The notes: generated by a model from the sequence alone, not told the origin. A stretch of 64,000 nt of DNA from Pseudomonas uvaldensis (GCF_021271205.1 NZ_JAIWKS010000013.1:1-64000); one strand, 5' to 3'. Counted from the first letter of the stretch, positions 8,333 through 17,185 are shown. Numbers and translations are program-made.

Positions 8333-8497
8333 TCAATGAGTGGTCAGGCCCGCGGCGTTCATGAACATGCGCATCAGGCTGGCGACGATAAACAGCGCCA
8401 GCACACTCCCCGCCCAGATACCCGCGAGCCAGCCAAGCCGTTGCCAGAGCGGCTTTTTTTCGGCGGCCTCGATTTCTTTCAAGTCTGGCTTGGCCAT
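8333..8497 (-). CDS. Small DUF2474 membrane protein of the CIO oxidase operon
   Basis: A 54-residue protein with a charged N-terminus (MAKPDLKEIEAAEKKPLWQ) and one membrane helix (about residues 25-46). It matches the DUF2474 type usually encoded immediately after cioB/cydB. It begins 21 bases past the cioB stop codon, with GAGGTG as ribosome-binding site. By analogy with CydX/CydZ it may be an accessory subunit that stabilises the oxidase; this role is inferred. The internal ATG at 8497 was preferred over 8518 for its ribosome-binding site. Confidence 0.75.
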   Translation of the reverse strand: MAKPDLKEIEAAEKKPLWQRLGWLAGIWAGSVLALFIVASLMRMFMNAAGLTTH

Positions 8498-8518
8498 TCT
8501 CGGCACCTCGCAGGTCAA

Positions 8519-9526
8519 TCAATGGTAACCGTCATCATGGGTCACCTTGCCCCGGAACACGTAGTAGCTCCAGAAGGTGTACACCAGGATCAACGGAATG
8601 ATGAACAACGTGCCCACCAGCATGAAGCCCTGGCTCTGGGGCGGTGACGACGCGTCCCAGATCGAGATGGACGGCGGCACAATGTTCGGCCACAGGCTGA
8701 TGCCCAGGCCGCTGTAGCCGAGGAAGATCAGTACGAGGGTCAGGATGAACGGCGTGTAGTTCGCATTGCGGGCCACGGCGCGGAACAGCCCGTACATGGT
8801 CACCAGCACCAGGATCGGCACTGGCAGGAACCAGAACAGGTTCGGCAGGGTGAACCAGCGGGCCGCGATGTCGGCGTGGGCCAGCGGCGTCCAGATGCTG
8901 ACGATACCGATCACCGCCAGCACCACGAACGCCAGCGGCCGCGCCAAGTCGTGCATCTGCTCTTGCAGCTTGCCTTCGGTCTTCATGATCAGCCAGGTGC
9001 AACCGAGCAAGGCATAGGCAGCGATCAGTGCCAGGCCGCAGAACACGGTGAACGGCGTGAACCAGTCCAGGGAGCCCCCGGCATACTGACGATTGACCAC
9101 CTCGAAGCCGTCGATGAATGCGCCCAGCGCTACCCCCTGGAAGAAGGTGGCCGCCAGCGAGCCGCCGATGAAGGCCTTGTCCCAGAGGTGTCGCTTGTCG
9201 GCCTTGGCCTTGAAGCGGAACTCGAAGGCAACGCCCCGGAAGATCAGGCCGATGAGCATCAGGATCAACGGCAGGTACAACGCCGAGAGCACCACCGAAT
9301 AAGCCAGCGGGAACGCGCCGAACAGACCCGCGCCGCCCAGCACCAGCCAGGTTTCGTTACCGTCCCAGACCGGGGCCACGGTGTTCATCATCACGTCACG
9401 GTCGCGCTCGCCCTTGATGAAAGGGAAAAGAATGCCGATTCCCAGGTCGAAGCCGTCCATGATCACGTACATCATGATGCCGAAGATGATGACCACGGCC
9501 CAGATCAGCGGAAGATCAATACCCAT
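8519..9526 (-). CDS. cioB: Cyanide-insensitive quinol oxidase subunit II
   Basis: CioB (335 residues, about eight membrane helices) is the second subunit of the bd-type cyanide-insensitive oxidase, which passes electrons from ubiquinol to oxygen. The N-terminus contains VIMDGFDLGIGILFPF and VWDGNETWLVLGG, both diagnostic of the CydB/CioB family. It starts three bases after the cioA stop codon, so translation is likely coupled. It ends with TM segments and KVTHDDGYH. Confidence 0.95.
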   Translation of the reverse strand: MGIDLPLIWAVVIIFGIMMYVIMDGFDLGIGILFPFIKGERDRDVMMNTVAPVWDGNETWLVLGGAGLFGAFPLAYSVVLSALYLPLILMLIGLIFRGVAFEFRFKAKADKRHLWDKAFIGGSLAATFFQGVALGAFIDGFEVVNRQYAGGSLDWFTPFTVFCGLALIAAYALLGCTWLIMKTEGKLQEQMHDLARPLAFVVLAVIGIVSIWTPLAHADIAARWFTLPNLFWFLPVPILVLVTMYGLFRAVARNANYTPFILTLVLIFLGYSGLGISLWPNIVPPSISIWDASSPPQSQGFMLVGTLFIIPLILVYTFWSYYVFRGKVTHDDGYH

Positions 9527-9529
9527 GAC

Positions 9530-10969
9530 TCAATTCCCCTTGTTCGAGCGGTCGTTGTGGTCGGCTTCGTCGGCGCCTTCGTTGGCCGCCGACAACGGAC
9601 GGGCCGGGGTGCGTTTCTGGCCCGGGCCGCCATCGGTCGGCTCGGCTTCGTGAGCCACAGGCCCCTTGCGCACCAGGCGCATCATGTAGCTCAGGCCCGC
9701 GCCGAACAGCGCGAAGTACACCACCACGAACAGCACCAGGGTGATGCTCATCTGGGCGAAGCTGTGACCGGACGAAGCATCGGCCGTGCGCATCAAGCCA
9801 TAGACCACCCATGGCTGGCGGCCGATTTCGGTGGTGAACCAGCCGGCCAGGATCGCGACCAACCCGGATGGCCCCATCCACAACACCAGATGCAGAAACG
9901 GACGCGACTGGAAGATCCGGTCGTTGCGACGCAGCCACAAGCTGCACAGACCGGTGAAGATCATCAGCAGCCCAAGTCCCACCATGACCCGGAACGACCA
10001 GAACACGATGGTTGAATTCGGTCGATCCTCAGGGGGGAACTCCTTGAGGGCCGGCACCTGCTTGTCCAGGCTGTGGGTCAGGATCAAGCTGCCCAGGTAG
10101 GGAATCTCTACCGCGAACCTGGTCCGTTCCTCCTTCATGTCCGGCCAGCCGAACAGGATCAGCGGGGTTGGCTCATTGCCGACGTTCTCCCAGTGGCCTT
10201 CGATGGCCGCGATCTTCGCCGGTTGATGCTTGAGGGTGTTGAGCCCGTGGAAGTCACCGATGACCGCCTGGATTGGCGCCACCAGCAAAGCCATCCACAT
10301 CGCCATCGACAGCATGCGGCGAATGGCCGGGTTATCGCGGCCGCGCAGCAAATGCCAGGCCGCCGAGGAGCCGACGAAAAATGCCGTGGCAACGAACGCC
10401 GCCGTGGACATGTGCAGCAGGCGGTAAGGGAATGACGGGTTGAACACCACCGCCAGCCAGTCCACCGGAATCACCCGGCCATCGACGATTTCGTATCCCT
10501 GCGGCGTCTGCATCCAACTGTTGGAGGACAGGATCCAGAAGGTGGAGATCAGCGTGCCGATCGCCACCATCACCGTGGAAAAGAAATGCAGGCCACGGCC
10601 GACGCGATTCCAGCCGAACAGCATCACGCCCAGGAAGCCCGCTTCGAGGAAGAATGCCGTGAGCACTTCGTAGGTCAGCAGCGGCCCGGTGATCGCACCG
10701 GCGAAGTCCGAGAACCGGCTCCAGTTGGTGCCGAATTGATAAGCCATGACCAGTCCGGATACCACGCCCATGCCGAAGTTGACGGCAAAGATCTTCGACC
10801 AGAAGTGGTACAGGTCGCGGTAGGTGTCATCGCGGGTCTTGAGCCACAGGCCTTCGAGCACCGCCAGGTAACTCGCCAGGCCGATGGTAATGGCCGGGAA
10901 CAGGATGTGGAACGAAATGGTGAATGCGAACTGGATCCGGGCGAGATCGAGCGCCTCCAAACCGAACAT
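9530..10969 (-). CDS. cioA: Cyanide-insensitive quinol oxidase subunit I
   Basis: CioA (479 residues) carries the hemes and the quinol site. The axial His is His21 (ISFHILFP) and a second heme-ligand His lies in RLLHMSTAA near residue 186. It has the short Q-loop form typical of CIO rather than Escherichia CydA. The C-terminal tail after the last helix is Glu/Asp/Pro-rich. AGAGGAAG precedes the ATG. A perfect Anr/FNR box lies about 150 bases upstream. CIO stays active in the presence of cyanide and in P. aeruginosa is repressed by Anr at low oxygen. Confidence 0.95.
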   Translation of the reverse strand: MFGLEALDLARIQFAFTISFHILFPAITIGLASYLAVLEGLWLKTRDDTYRDLYHFWSKIFAVNFGMGVVSGLVMAYQFGTNWSRFSDFAGAITGPLLTYEVLTAFFLEAGFLGVMLFGWNRVGRGLHFFSTVMVAIGTLISTFWILSSNSWMQTPQGYEIVDGRVIPVDWLAVVFNPSFPYRLLHMSTAAFVATAFFVGSSAAWHLLRGRDNPAIRRMLSMAMWMALLVAPIQAVIGDFHGLNTLKHQPAKIAAIEGHWENVGNEPTPLILFGWPDMKEERTRFAVEIPYLGSLILTHSLDKQVPALKEFPPEDRPNSTIVFWSFRVMVGLGLLMIFTGLCSLWLRRNDRIFQSRPFLHLVLWMGPSGLVAILAGWFTTEIGRQPWVVYGLMRTADASSGHSFAQMSITLVLFVVVYFALFGAGLSYMMRLVRKGPVAHEAEPTDGGPGQKRTPARPLSAANEGADEADHNDRSNKGN

Positions 10970-11115
10970 AAGTCTTCCTCTGTCAGGTAAAACCGGCTGC
11001 GGGCGGGGCCTGCATCACGACCCCCACGGATATGGAGTGCGATGCATTTCAAATCGTTCTTTTTAATAACCTTCACAACGCAGGTGTCTGCCCAGCCCAA
11101 CACCTTGACGTGGTG

Positions 11116-11129
11116 TTGATCTGGATCAA
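11116..11129 (-). promoter_or_regulatory. Anr/FNR box upstream of cioA
   Basis: TTGATCTGGATCAA is a perfect match to the TTGAT-N4-ATCAA consensus for the oxygen-sensing regulator Anr. It is centred about 153 bases upstream of the cioA start codon and faces the cio operon; the next gene on the other side is more than 300 bases away. Confidence 0.85.
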
Positions 11130-11253
11130 GCTTCGATCAAAGAGTAGTCGCATTCCCGCCGATGAACGGCGTGGTCTTTTGCCGCGTGACAGGTTGTCTC
11201 AGTCGGTTCAGCAATAGGAAAGCCCAATGGAAGATAAGGTTGCGGGTAATGAC

Positions 11254-11346
11254 TGTGGGAGCAAAGCTTGCTCGCGATTACGGCAGCTCAGTCGACAACC
11301 CTGTTGGCTGGTCTACCGCTATCGCGAGCAAGCTTTGCTTCCACGG
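11254..11346. repeat. REPIN between cioA and the MFS gene
   Basis: An inverted REP pair with outer ends GTGGGAGCAAAGCTTGCTCG and GAGCAAGCTTTGCTTCCAC encloses about 50 bases of less conserved sequence. Confidence 0.85.
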
Positions 11347-11446
11347 GTGCCCAAATCGATGTTTGGCTAACTATTTTTCCAGTGATCGTACCTCCCATCG
11401 CAGCTCGGTGATAATCTCGATGCCCTCTCCACCGGACCCATCATAG

Positions 11447-12682
11447 ATGCCCAGCCAAGCGCCGTTGCTGCTCCGTCACCACCGCCCTTTCATCGCCTTC
11501 TGGCTGGCCCGGATCTTTACCGCCAGCGGTTTCCAGATGCTCACCGTCGCCATCGGCTGGAACCTCTACCAGTTGACCGGCAATGTCCTGGACCTGGGGC
11601 TCGTGGGTTTGGTGGAGTTCGCACCGCGGGTGTTGTTCATGCTCCACACCGGCCACGTGGCCGACCGCTATGACCGGCGCAAGGTCGCGGCAATCTGCCA
11701 GTCGATGCAGGCGATGATCGCCCTGGCGCTGGTCATCGGCAGCGCCACCGACCAGGTCACCCGCGAGATGATCTTCATTCTGGCGTTCCTGCTGGGTGCC
11801 GCCCGCTCTTTCGAAATGCCCACCACCCAGGCGTTGTTGCCCAGCATCGTGCCCGCCGAACTATTTCCCCGTGCCGTGGCCGCCGCGCAATCGGCCCAGC
11901 AATCGGCCACCATCGTCGCCCCTGCTCTCGGCGGGCTGCTCTATGCGTTCGGCAGTGTCTGGGTCTATGGACCGACCGTGGCGCTCTACCTCATCGCCTG
12001 TTGCCTGATGCTCAACCTGCCCGCTCGCCAAACTCCGCTGAACAAAGGCAAGGCCACCCTCGATTCGCTGCTGGCCGGGATACGCTTCATTCGCAGCCGC
12101 CCGGACATCCTCGGGGCCATTTCCCTGGACCTGTTCGCGGTGCTGCTGGGCGGGGCGACGGCGCTGTTGCCGGTGTTCGCCAAGGACATCCTGCTCACCG
12201 GCCCCTGGGGACTGGGCCTGTTGCGTTCGGCCCCAGCGGTGGGCGCCTTGCTGATGTCGTTGTGGCTGGCGCGTTTCGCCGTGGAGCGCAACGTGGGCCG
12301 GGTGATGTTCACTGCCGTGGGGGTGTTCGGCGTCGCCACCATTGCGTTCGGTCTTTCCACATCCTTCTGGTTTTCCCTGGCGGTGCTGGTGGTGCTAGGC
12401 GCGGCGGACATGATCAGCATGGTGATCCGCGCTTCTTTCGTGCAATTGGAAACCCCGGATGAAATGCGCGGCCGGGTCAGCGCGGTGAACGGCCTGTTCA
12501 TCGGCGCCTCGAACCAGTTGGGCGAATTCGAATCGGGCCTGACCGCCCATTGGTTCGGCACCGTGCCGGCGGTGGTCATGGGCGGTGTGGGCACGCTGCT
12601 GGTGACCGGGGCCTGGATCAAGTTGTTCCCGACCCTGGCCAACCGCGACCGGATGCACGAACCGGTCGCCGCGAAAGCCTAG
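11447..12682 (+). CDS. MFS efflux transporter, DHA3/EntS-like
   Basis: A 411-residue major facilitator with about eleven to twelve predicted helices. The loop between helices 2 and 3 reads GHVADRYDRRKV, the classic MFS motif A, and the overall form matches the MFS_3 group that includes the enterobactin exporter EntS. The substrate is unknown. The ATG at 11447 directly follows an in-frame TAG, so no longer form is possible, but the ribosome-binding site is poor. The stop codon overlaps by four bases with the stop of the convergent molybdenum hydroxylase gene. Confidence 0.85.
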   Translation: MPSQAPLLLRHHRPFIAFWLARIFTASGFQMLTVAIGWNLYQLTGNVLDLGLVGLVEFAPRVLFMLHTGHVADRYDRRKVAAICQSMQAMIALALVIGSATDQVTREMIFILAFLLGAARSFEMPTTQALLPSIVPAELFPRAVAAAQSAQQSATIVAPALGGLLYAFGSVWVYGPTVALYLIACCLMLNLPARQTPLNKGKATLDSLLAGIRFIRSRPDILGAISLDLFAVLLGGATALLPVFAKDILLTGPWGLGLLRSAPAVGALLMSLWLARFAVERNVGRVMFTAVGVFGVATIAFGLSTSFWFSLAVLVVLGAADMISMVIRASFVQLETPDEMRGRVSAVNGLFIGASNQLGEFESGLTAHWFGTVPAVVMGGVGTLLVTGAWIKLFPTLANRDRMHEPVAAKA

Positions 12683-14877
12683 AGCAACTTGTCGAGGGTG
12701 ATGGGGAACTCCCGCACCCGCTTGCCGGTGGCGTGATAGATCGCATTCGCCACGGCTGCTGCCACCCCCACGATGCCGATCTCACCAACGCCCTTGGAGC
12801 CCAGGGCGTTGACGATCTCATCATCTTCCTCGACGAAAACCACCTCAATGTCGCCGATATCGGCGTTGACCGGCACATGGTATTCGGCCAGGTTGTGGTT
12901 CATGTGCCGACCCAGGGCGTGGTCGGTCAGAGTCTCTTCGTGCAGAGCCATGCCGATGCCCCAGACCACGCCACCGAGGATCTGGCTGCGGGCGGTTTTC
13001 GGGTTGATCACCCTTCCAGCGGCAATCGCGCTGACCACTCGATTGACCTTCACGGTGCCCAGGTCTTCGTCCACCAGCACCTCGACGAATACCGCTGAAT
13101 GCGTGGCCGTGGCATAGGCCTCGCGTTTTTTGTCAGGCCCGGCACTCACTTCAGCCTGCAACGGTGTCTCGCCACTGCTTTGCGCCAAGTGCGCCAGCGG
13201 TACGCTTTCATCGCCTGACCACAGTTGGCCGTCTGCGAAGGTCACTTGCTCCAGGGTCGCACCCGCGAAGGCCGGGCAGGTCTGCCGGGCCACGTCCAGC
13301 AGCTTCTCGTTCAGCGCCTCACAGGCTTGCTGCACGGCAGTACCCACTGAGGAGACGGTGAATGAACCACCCTGCAATGGGGCAGTCGGCAGTGAAGAGT
13401 CGCCCAGGACAAACGTGACGTCGTCCAGGGAAACCCCACACGTCCCGGCGGCGATCTGAGTCATGACCGTATAGGTGCCGGTGCCGATGTCCGTGGTGGC
13501 GCTGCTGACCGTCAGCTTGCCGTTAGCATCCAGCGATGCACGGGCGCTGGCCTTCTGTTGCATGGCTTCCCACACGCCTCCCGCCATCCCCCAACCGACC
13601 AACTGCCGACCGGAGCGCATGCTGCGCGGTTCGGGGTTGCGCTTGTCCCAGCCGAAGCGCTGGGCGCCTTCGGCATAACACTCTCGCAGCGCCTTGCTGG
13701 AATACGGCTTGCCTTCGTTCTCGTTGCGCTCGGCGTAGTTGATCAAGCGCAATTGGATCGGATCGATCGCCAGCGCACAGGCCAGTTCATCCATGGCGCA
13801 CTCCAGGCCGATCAAGCCCAGAGCGGCGCCGGGAGCCCGCATGTCCAGGGGCGTGTAGACATCCAGCGGCACCAGTTTGTAAGTCAGTTGCACGTTGTCG
13901 CAGTGATAAAGCATGCCGCTCCACTCCACCACGTGCTCGGTGAAATCTTCGAAGCGCGACGTCTGGCCAGTGGCGGAGTGCGCCACCGCCAGCAAGCGTC
14001 CATTGGCCGCCGCGCCTAATTGCACGCGCTGGAACGTCCGAGGCCGATAGCCAAAGGTGAACATCTGTTGACGCGTCAGGCTGACCCGCACGGACCGTTT
14101 GAGAGCCAGCGCGGCCATCACTGCCAGGGGCAACTGATATTGAGGCCGCAGGCCGGAACCGAAGGCGCCGCCGACGAAGGCGGCGAACACCCGCACTTGT
14201 TCTTTCTCAAGGCCAAAGACTTTCTGAATGTAAGCCTGGCAGTTCTGCGCGCCCTGGGTCTTGTCGTGGATGTGCAGGCCGCCGTCCGCTTGATACAACA
14301 CCGTGGACGCATGGGGTTCCATCGGGTTGTGATGTTCCACCGGCGTGCTGTAGGACACATCCACGCTGATCGCTGAACTGGCGTACTCACCCTGAAAATT
14401 CCCACGAGGCTTAGGCAATTCGGCCGGTGCCGGATGGGCTTCGTTTTGCAGGATTGCCAGATCCGTCTGATGGTCCTGAGCTTCGTATTCGATTTCAATG
14501 AGCGAACCGGCATAGCGGGCAAGCTCAAGGTTTTGCGCAACCACCAGGGCCAGCGGCTGCCCGCTGTAGAGAATCTGGTCGTTGTACAGCGGCCGGAACG
14601 GCGAACCTTCCGCCGCATCGGCGTCCTGGTAGGGTTCGTCGTAGCTGGCGATCCTGGGACGGTTGGTGTGATCGATCACCGCGATCACACCCGGCAACGC
14701 CAATGCCTTGGTCGCATCGATGCGCAACACACGGCCACAGGCGATAGGCGCCGACACGACGCTGCCATGCAACAAGCCGTCTGCGGGATATTCAGCGGCA
14801 TAACGGGCCTGGCCTGTCACCTTGAGCAGACCATCGACCCGATCCAGCGGTTGTCCTATGGATTTTGCAATGTTCAT
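12679..14877 (-). CDS. Molybdenum hydroxylase large subunit (xanthine dehydrogenase/aldehyde oxidoreductase family)
   Basis: This 732-residue subunit binds the molybdenum cofactor and hydroxylates an aldehyde or N-heterocycle. It shows the family GGAFGSG motif (near residue 235), a RAPGAALG segment near residue 340, and the C-terminal KGVGEIG with the catalytic Glu near residue 699. Its closest form is the PaoC/YagR type. The ATG at 14877 overlaps the FAD-subunit stop (TGATG), supporting coupled translation; an upstream ATG at 15042 lies inside the preceding gene and was rejected. No XdhC/PaoD-like chaperone gene is next to the operon. Confidence 0.9.
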   Translation of the reverse strand: MNIAKSIGQPLDRVDGLLKVTGQARYAAEYPADGLLHGSVVSAPIACGRVLRIDATKALALPGVIAVIDHTNRPRIASYDEPYQDADAAEGSPFRPLYNDQILYSGQPLALVVAQNLELARYAGSLIEIEYEAQDHQTDLAILQNEAHPAPAELPKPRGNFQGEYASSAISVDVSYSTPVEHHNPMEPHASTVLYQADGGLHIHDKTQGAQNCQAYIQKVFGLEKEQVRVFAAFVGGAFGSGLRPQYQLPLAVMAALALKRSVRVSLTRQQMFTFGYRPRTFQRVQLGAAANGRLLAVAHSATGQTSRFEDFTEHVVEWSGMLYHCDNVQLTYKLVPLDVYTPLDMRAPGAALGLIGLECAMDELACALAIDPIQLRLINYAERNENEGKPYSSKALRECYAEGAQRFGWDKRNPEPRSMRSGRQLVGWGMAGGVWEAMQQKASARASLDANGKLTVSSATTDIGTGTYTVMTQIAAGTCGVSLDDVTFVLGDSSLPTAPLQGGSFTVSSVGTAVQQACEALNEKLLDVARQTCPAFAGATLEQVTFADGQLWSGDESVPLAHLAQSSGETPLQAEVSAGPDKKREAYATATHSAVFVEVLVDEDLGTVKVNRVVSAIAAGRVINPKTARSQILGGVVWGIGMALHEETLTDHALGRHMNHNLAEYHVPVNADIGDIEVVFVEEDDEIVNALGSKGVGEIGIVGVAAAVANAIYHATGKRVREFPITLDKLL

Positions 14878-15866
14878 CAGGCATTCCCTCCCGCCAGTGC
14901 GGCATCGCTCAAGGCCCGGACGATCGCCCGGCGCGCCAGACGAACCTTGAAACCGTTGTGTGCCAACGGCTCGGCGTTCTGCAACAGCGCATCGGCGGCG
15001 GCCGTGAACGTCTCGCGGCTGACGGTCCGGCCGCTCAACCAACTTTCCACCGCCCGGTCGCGCCAGGGCTTGTGGGCCACGCCCCCCAGGACCAGGCGCG
15101 CCTCACGGATCGTCGGTCCGTCCAGTTCCAGCGCCACCGCCACCGAAACCAGTGCAAAGGCGTACGACGCCCGATCCCGGATCTTCAAGTAATGGCTGTG
15201 GTCGGCAAAACCGGGAGCGGGCAACTCGATGGCCGTCACCAGTTCGTCATCGGCCAGTTGATTGTCCCGCTCCGGCGCGTCGCCAGGCAGACGATGAAAG
15301 TCCGCAAATTCGATGGTCCGCGCCCCGCCCCGGCCCAGAACATGGACCACGGCCTCAAGGGCCGCGAGGGCGACGCACATGTCCGAGGGATGGGTCGCGA
15401 CACAGTACTCGCTGGCACCGAAAATCGCGTGGATCCGGTTCAATCCGTCCCGGGCCGGGCAGCCGCTGCCGGGCCGACGCTTGTTACACGGCACGTTGGC
15501 ATCGTAGAAGTAGTAACAACGCGTACGTTGCAGCAGGTTGCCGCCGGTGCTGGCCATGTTGCGCAACTGCGGCGAAGCGCCCGCCAGGATGGCTTGGGAC
15601 AACAGCGGATAGCGACGTTCGATCCAGGGGTGCCAGGCCAGGTCGGCATTGCTCACAAGGGCACCGATCATCACCCCGCCGGACGGGGTTTCGCTGAGAT
15701 CCGCCAGGGGCAGTCCGGTGATGTCGATCAGGTGTTCGGGGCGGGTGAGGTTTTCTTTCATCAAGTCCAGCAGGTTCGTGCCACCGGCAATGAAGCGTGA
15801 CGTCGGACTGGACAGGTCGATGGCCGCCTGCACGGTGTCGGGCTTACTGTATTGAAAGGGATTCAC
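14877..15866 (-). CDS. Molybdenum hydroxylase FAD subunit with probable extra Fe-S site
   Basis: The medium subunit (329 residues) carries FAD and links the Fe-S subunit to the electron acceptor. FAD-binding motifs FIAGGTNLLDLMK (about residues 24-36) and STGGNLLQRTRC (about 106-117) are present. Immediately after, cysteines in RCYYFYDANVPC and RRPGSGC form the insertion that in E. coli PaoB binds a [4Fe-4S] cluster, so a third cluster is likely here. It overlaps the small-subunit gene by four bases and the large-subunit gene by one. Confidence 0.9.
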   Translation of the reverse strand: MNPFQYSKPDTVQAAIDLSSPTSRFIAGGTNLLDLMKENLTRPEHLIDITGLPLADLSETPSGGVMIGALVSNADLAWHPWIERRYPLLSQAILAGASPQLRNMASTGGNLLQRTRCYYFYDANVPCNKRRPGSGCPARDGLNRIHAIFGASEYCVATHPSDMCVALAALEAVVHVLGRGGARTIEFADFHRLPGDAPERDNQLADDELVTAIELPAPGFADHSHYLKIRDRASYAFALVSVAVALELDGPTIREARLVLGGVAHKPWRDRAVESWLSGRTVSRETFTAAADALLQNAEPLAHNGFKVRLARRAIVRALSDAALAGGNA

Positions 15867-16393
15867 TGGTCACCTCCCTGCTCTGGCTGTCGGCAGAGCG
15901 GCAAGGCTTCTTCGATGGCGTCACGGATGTTGTTATAGGCGCCACACCGGCACAGGTTGCCGCTCATCAGTTCGCTGATTTGCTCACGGGTCTGCGCCCT
16001 GCCCTCATGGGCCAGCGCTACCGCTGAACAGATCTGCCCCGGCGTGCAATAGCCGCATTGGAAAGCGTCATGCTTGATGAACGCCTGCTGCATGGGATGC
16101 AGTCGGTCGCCGTCGGCCAGGCCTTCAACAGTGGTCAATACAGCACCATCGCACATCACCGCCAGGGTCAGGCAGGCGTTGATCCGCTTGCCGTCGCGCA
16201 GCACCGTGCAGGCCCCGCACTGACCGTGGTCACAGCCTTTCTTACTGCCCACCAGATCCAACTGCTCGCGCAACAAGTCCAGCAGCGTGGTCCAGGGCAA
16301 CACCTGCAACTCACGCAACTGACCGTTGAGCGTCAGGCGAATCGGATGGTGGACGAAGGACACCGGCGTCGCTTCGGACAGGGTCGCGCTCAT
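15863..16393 (-). CDS. Molybdenum hydroxylase 2Fe-2S subunit
   Basis: The small subunit (176 residues) holds two [2Fe-2S] clusters. The plant-ferredoxin-type cluster is bound by GCDHGQCGACTVL plus a later Cys, and the second by CGYCTPG and NLCRCGAY. Unlike E. coli PaoA there is no twin-arginine signal, so the complex is probably cytoplasmic. I chose the ATG at 16393 for its GAGG seven bases upstream; 16405 is the alternative. It is the first gene of a three-gene operon, with higBA diverging from it. Confidence 0.9.
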   Translation of the reverse strand: MSATLSEATPVSFVHHPIRLTLNGQLRELQVLPWTTLLDLLREQLDLVGSKKGCDHGQCGACTVLRDGKRINACLTLAVMCDGAVLTTVEGLADGDRLHPMQQAFIKHDAFQCGYCTPGQICSAVALAHEGRAQTREQISELMSGNLCRCGAYNNIRDAIEEALPLCRQPEQGGDQ

Positions 16394-16547
16394 GGAACAC
16401 CTCACGGTTGGTCGTACACGCGGCGTTTTCGGAAACCGCCGTCATAAGGGGTACGACTTCAGGGTGAGGGAGAGCGTTCAAGGTAAATGCGGCGCATGTG
16501 AAAAAGCCCTACCAAGCGCAGAACGCACAAATCTGTCGGGCGCGAGC

Positions 16548-16589
16548 GGTATATAGATACCGCACCATGTGTAATGTATCGCCTTACAC
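16548..16589 (+). promoter_or_regulatory. higBA promoter with two inverted repeats
   Basis: GGTAT-ATAG-ATACC (16548-16561) overlaps a TATAGAT -10-like element, and GTGTAA-N9-TTACAC (16569-16589) lies just before the toxin start. Such repeats are the usual binding sites for the HigA antitoxin, which represses its own operon. The pairing is seen directly; the HigA link is inferred. Confidence 0.55.
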
Positions 16590-16597
16590 TCAATTCC

Positions 16598-16876
16598 ATG
16601 ATTAAATCCTTCCAGCACAAAGGCCTCAGGATCTTTTATGAAACGGGTTCGACCCGTGGCATCCGGGCTGACCATGGAAAACGCCTGGCTCGCATACTCC
16701 AGTTCATGGACAGGGCACAGGTCCCGAACGACTTGGATATCCCTGGGTGGCGACTGCATCCACTCAGAGGGGAACTCACCGAATACTGGTCACTGAGCGT
16801 GTCGGGCAACTGGCGAATTATTTTTCGCTTCATCGGATCCGATATCGAACTGGTCGATTATCTGGATTACCACTGA
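16598..16876 (+). CDS. higB: HigB-family toxin (RelE/ParE superfamily)
   Basis: A 92-residue mRNA interferase of the RelE superfamily, expected to cleave ribosome-bound mRNA. The sequence MIKSFQHKGLRIFYETGS, the central GWRLHPLRGELTEYWSLSV and the C-terminal NWRIIFRF...DYLDYH are typical of HigB. I chose the ATG at 16598, the normal family start; the ATG at 16574 lies inside the operator repeat. The toxin gene comes first, the reversed order that defines hig loci, and the antitoxin follows after 15 bases. Confidence 0.93.
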   Translation: MIKSFQHKGLRIFYETGSTRGIRADHGKRLARILQFMDRAQVPNDLDIPGWRLHPLRGELTEYWSLSVSGNWRIIFRFIGSDIELVDYLDYH

Positions 16877-16891
16877 TCAGGAGGCTGGAAC

Positions 16892-17179
16892 ATGCCCATG
16901 CACAATCCGCCACACCCTGGCGAAACGCTGCTGGTGGACGTGTTGCCTGAATTAGGCATCACAGTCACGGAGCTGGCACGACACCTCGGCTTCGCCCGGC
17001 CTCACCTTTCGCGGGTACTGCACGGCCATGCGCCAATCAGCCCTGATCTGGCGGTGCGCCTTGAGCGTGCCGGGATTGGCAAGGCCAGGGTTTGGCTGGG
17101 CGTCCAGACCGACTATGACTTGTGGCAAGCCGAACAGCGCGAACAACCCTATATCGAACCGTTCCTCCAGCACGCCTGA
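16892..17179 (+). CDS. higA: HigA-family antitoxin
   Basis: A 95-residue DNA-binding antitoxin. It begins MPMHNPPHPGETLLVDVLPE, the HigA hallmark, followed by a helix-turn-helix (ITVTELARHLGFARPHLSRVLHG, about residues 24-46) that should bind the operator upstream of higB. AGGAGG lies eight bases before the ATG, a stronger site than for the toxin, which fits the need for excess antitoxin. It is convergent with the DJ-1-like gene, six bases away. Confidence 0.93.
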   Translation: MPMHNPPHPGETLLVDVLPELGITVTELARHLGFARPHLSRVLHGHAPISPDLAVRLERAGIGKARVWLGVQTDYDLWQAEQREQPYIEPFLQHA

Positions 17180-17185
17180 TCGCTG

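Larger units (their letters stand above)
10970..11446. other. 477-bp intergenic region between cioA and an MFS gene
   Basis: This gap holds the cioA promoter region with a perfect Anr box at 11116-11129 and a REPIN at 11254-11346. I see no coding sequence or RNA gene in it. The last 100 bases before the MFS gene show no strong ribosome-binding site. Confidence 0.7.
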
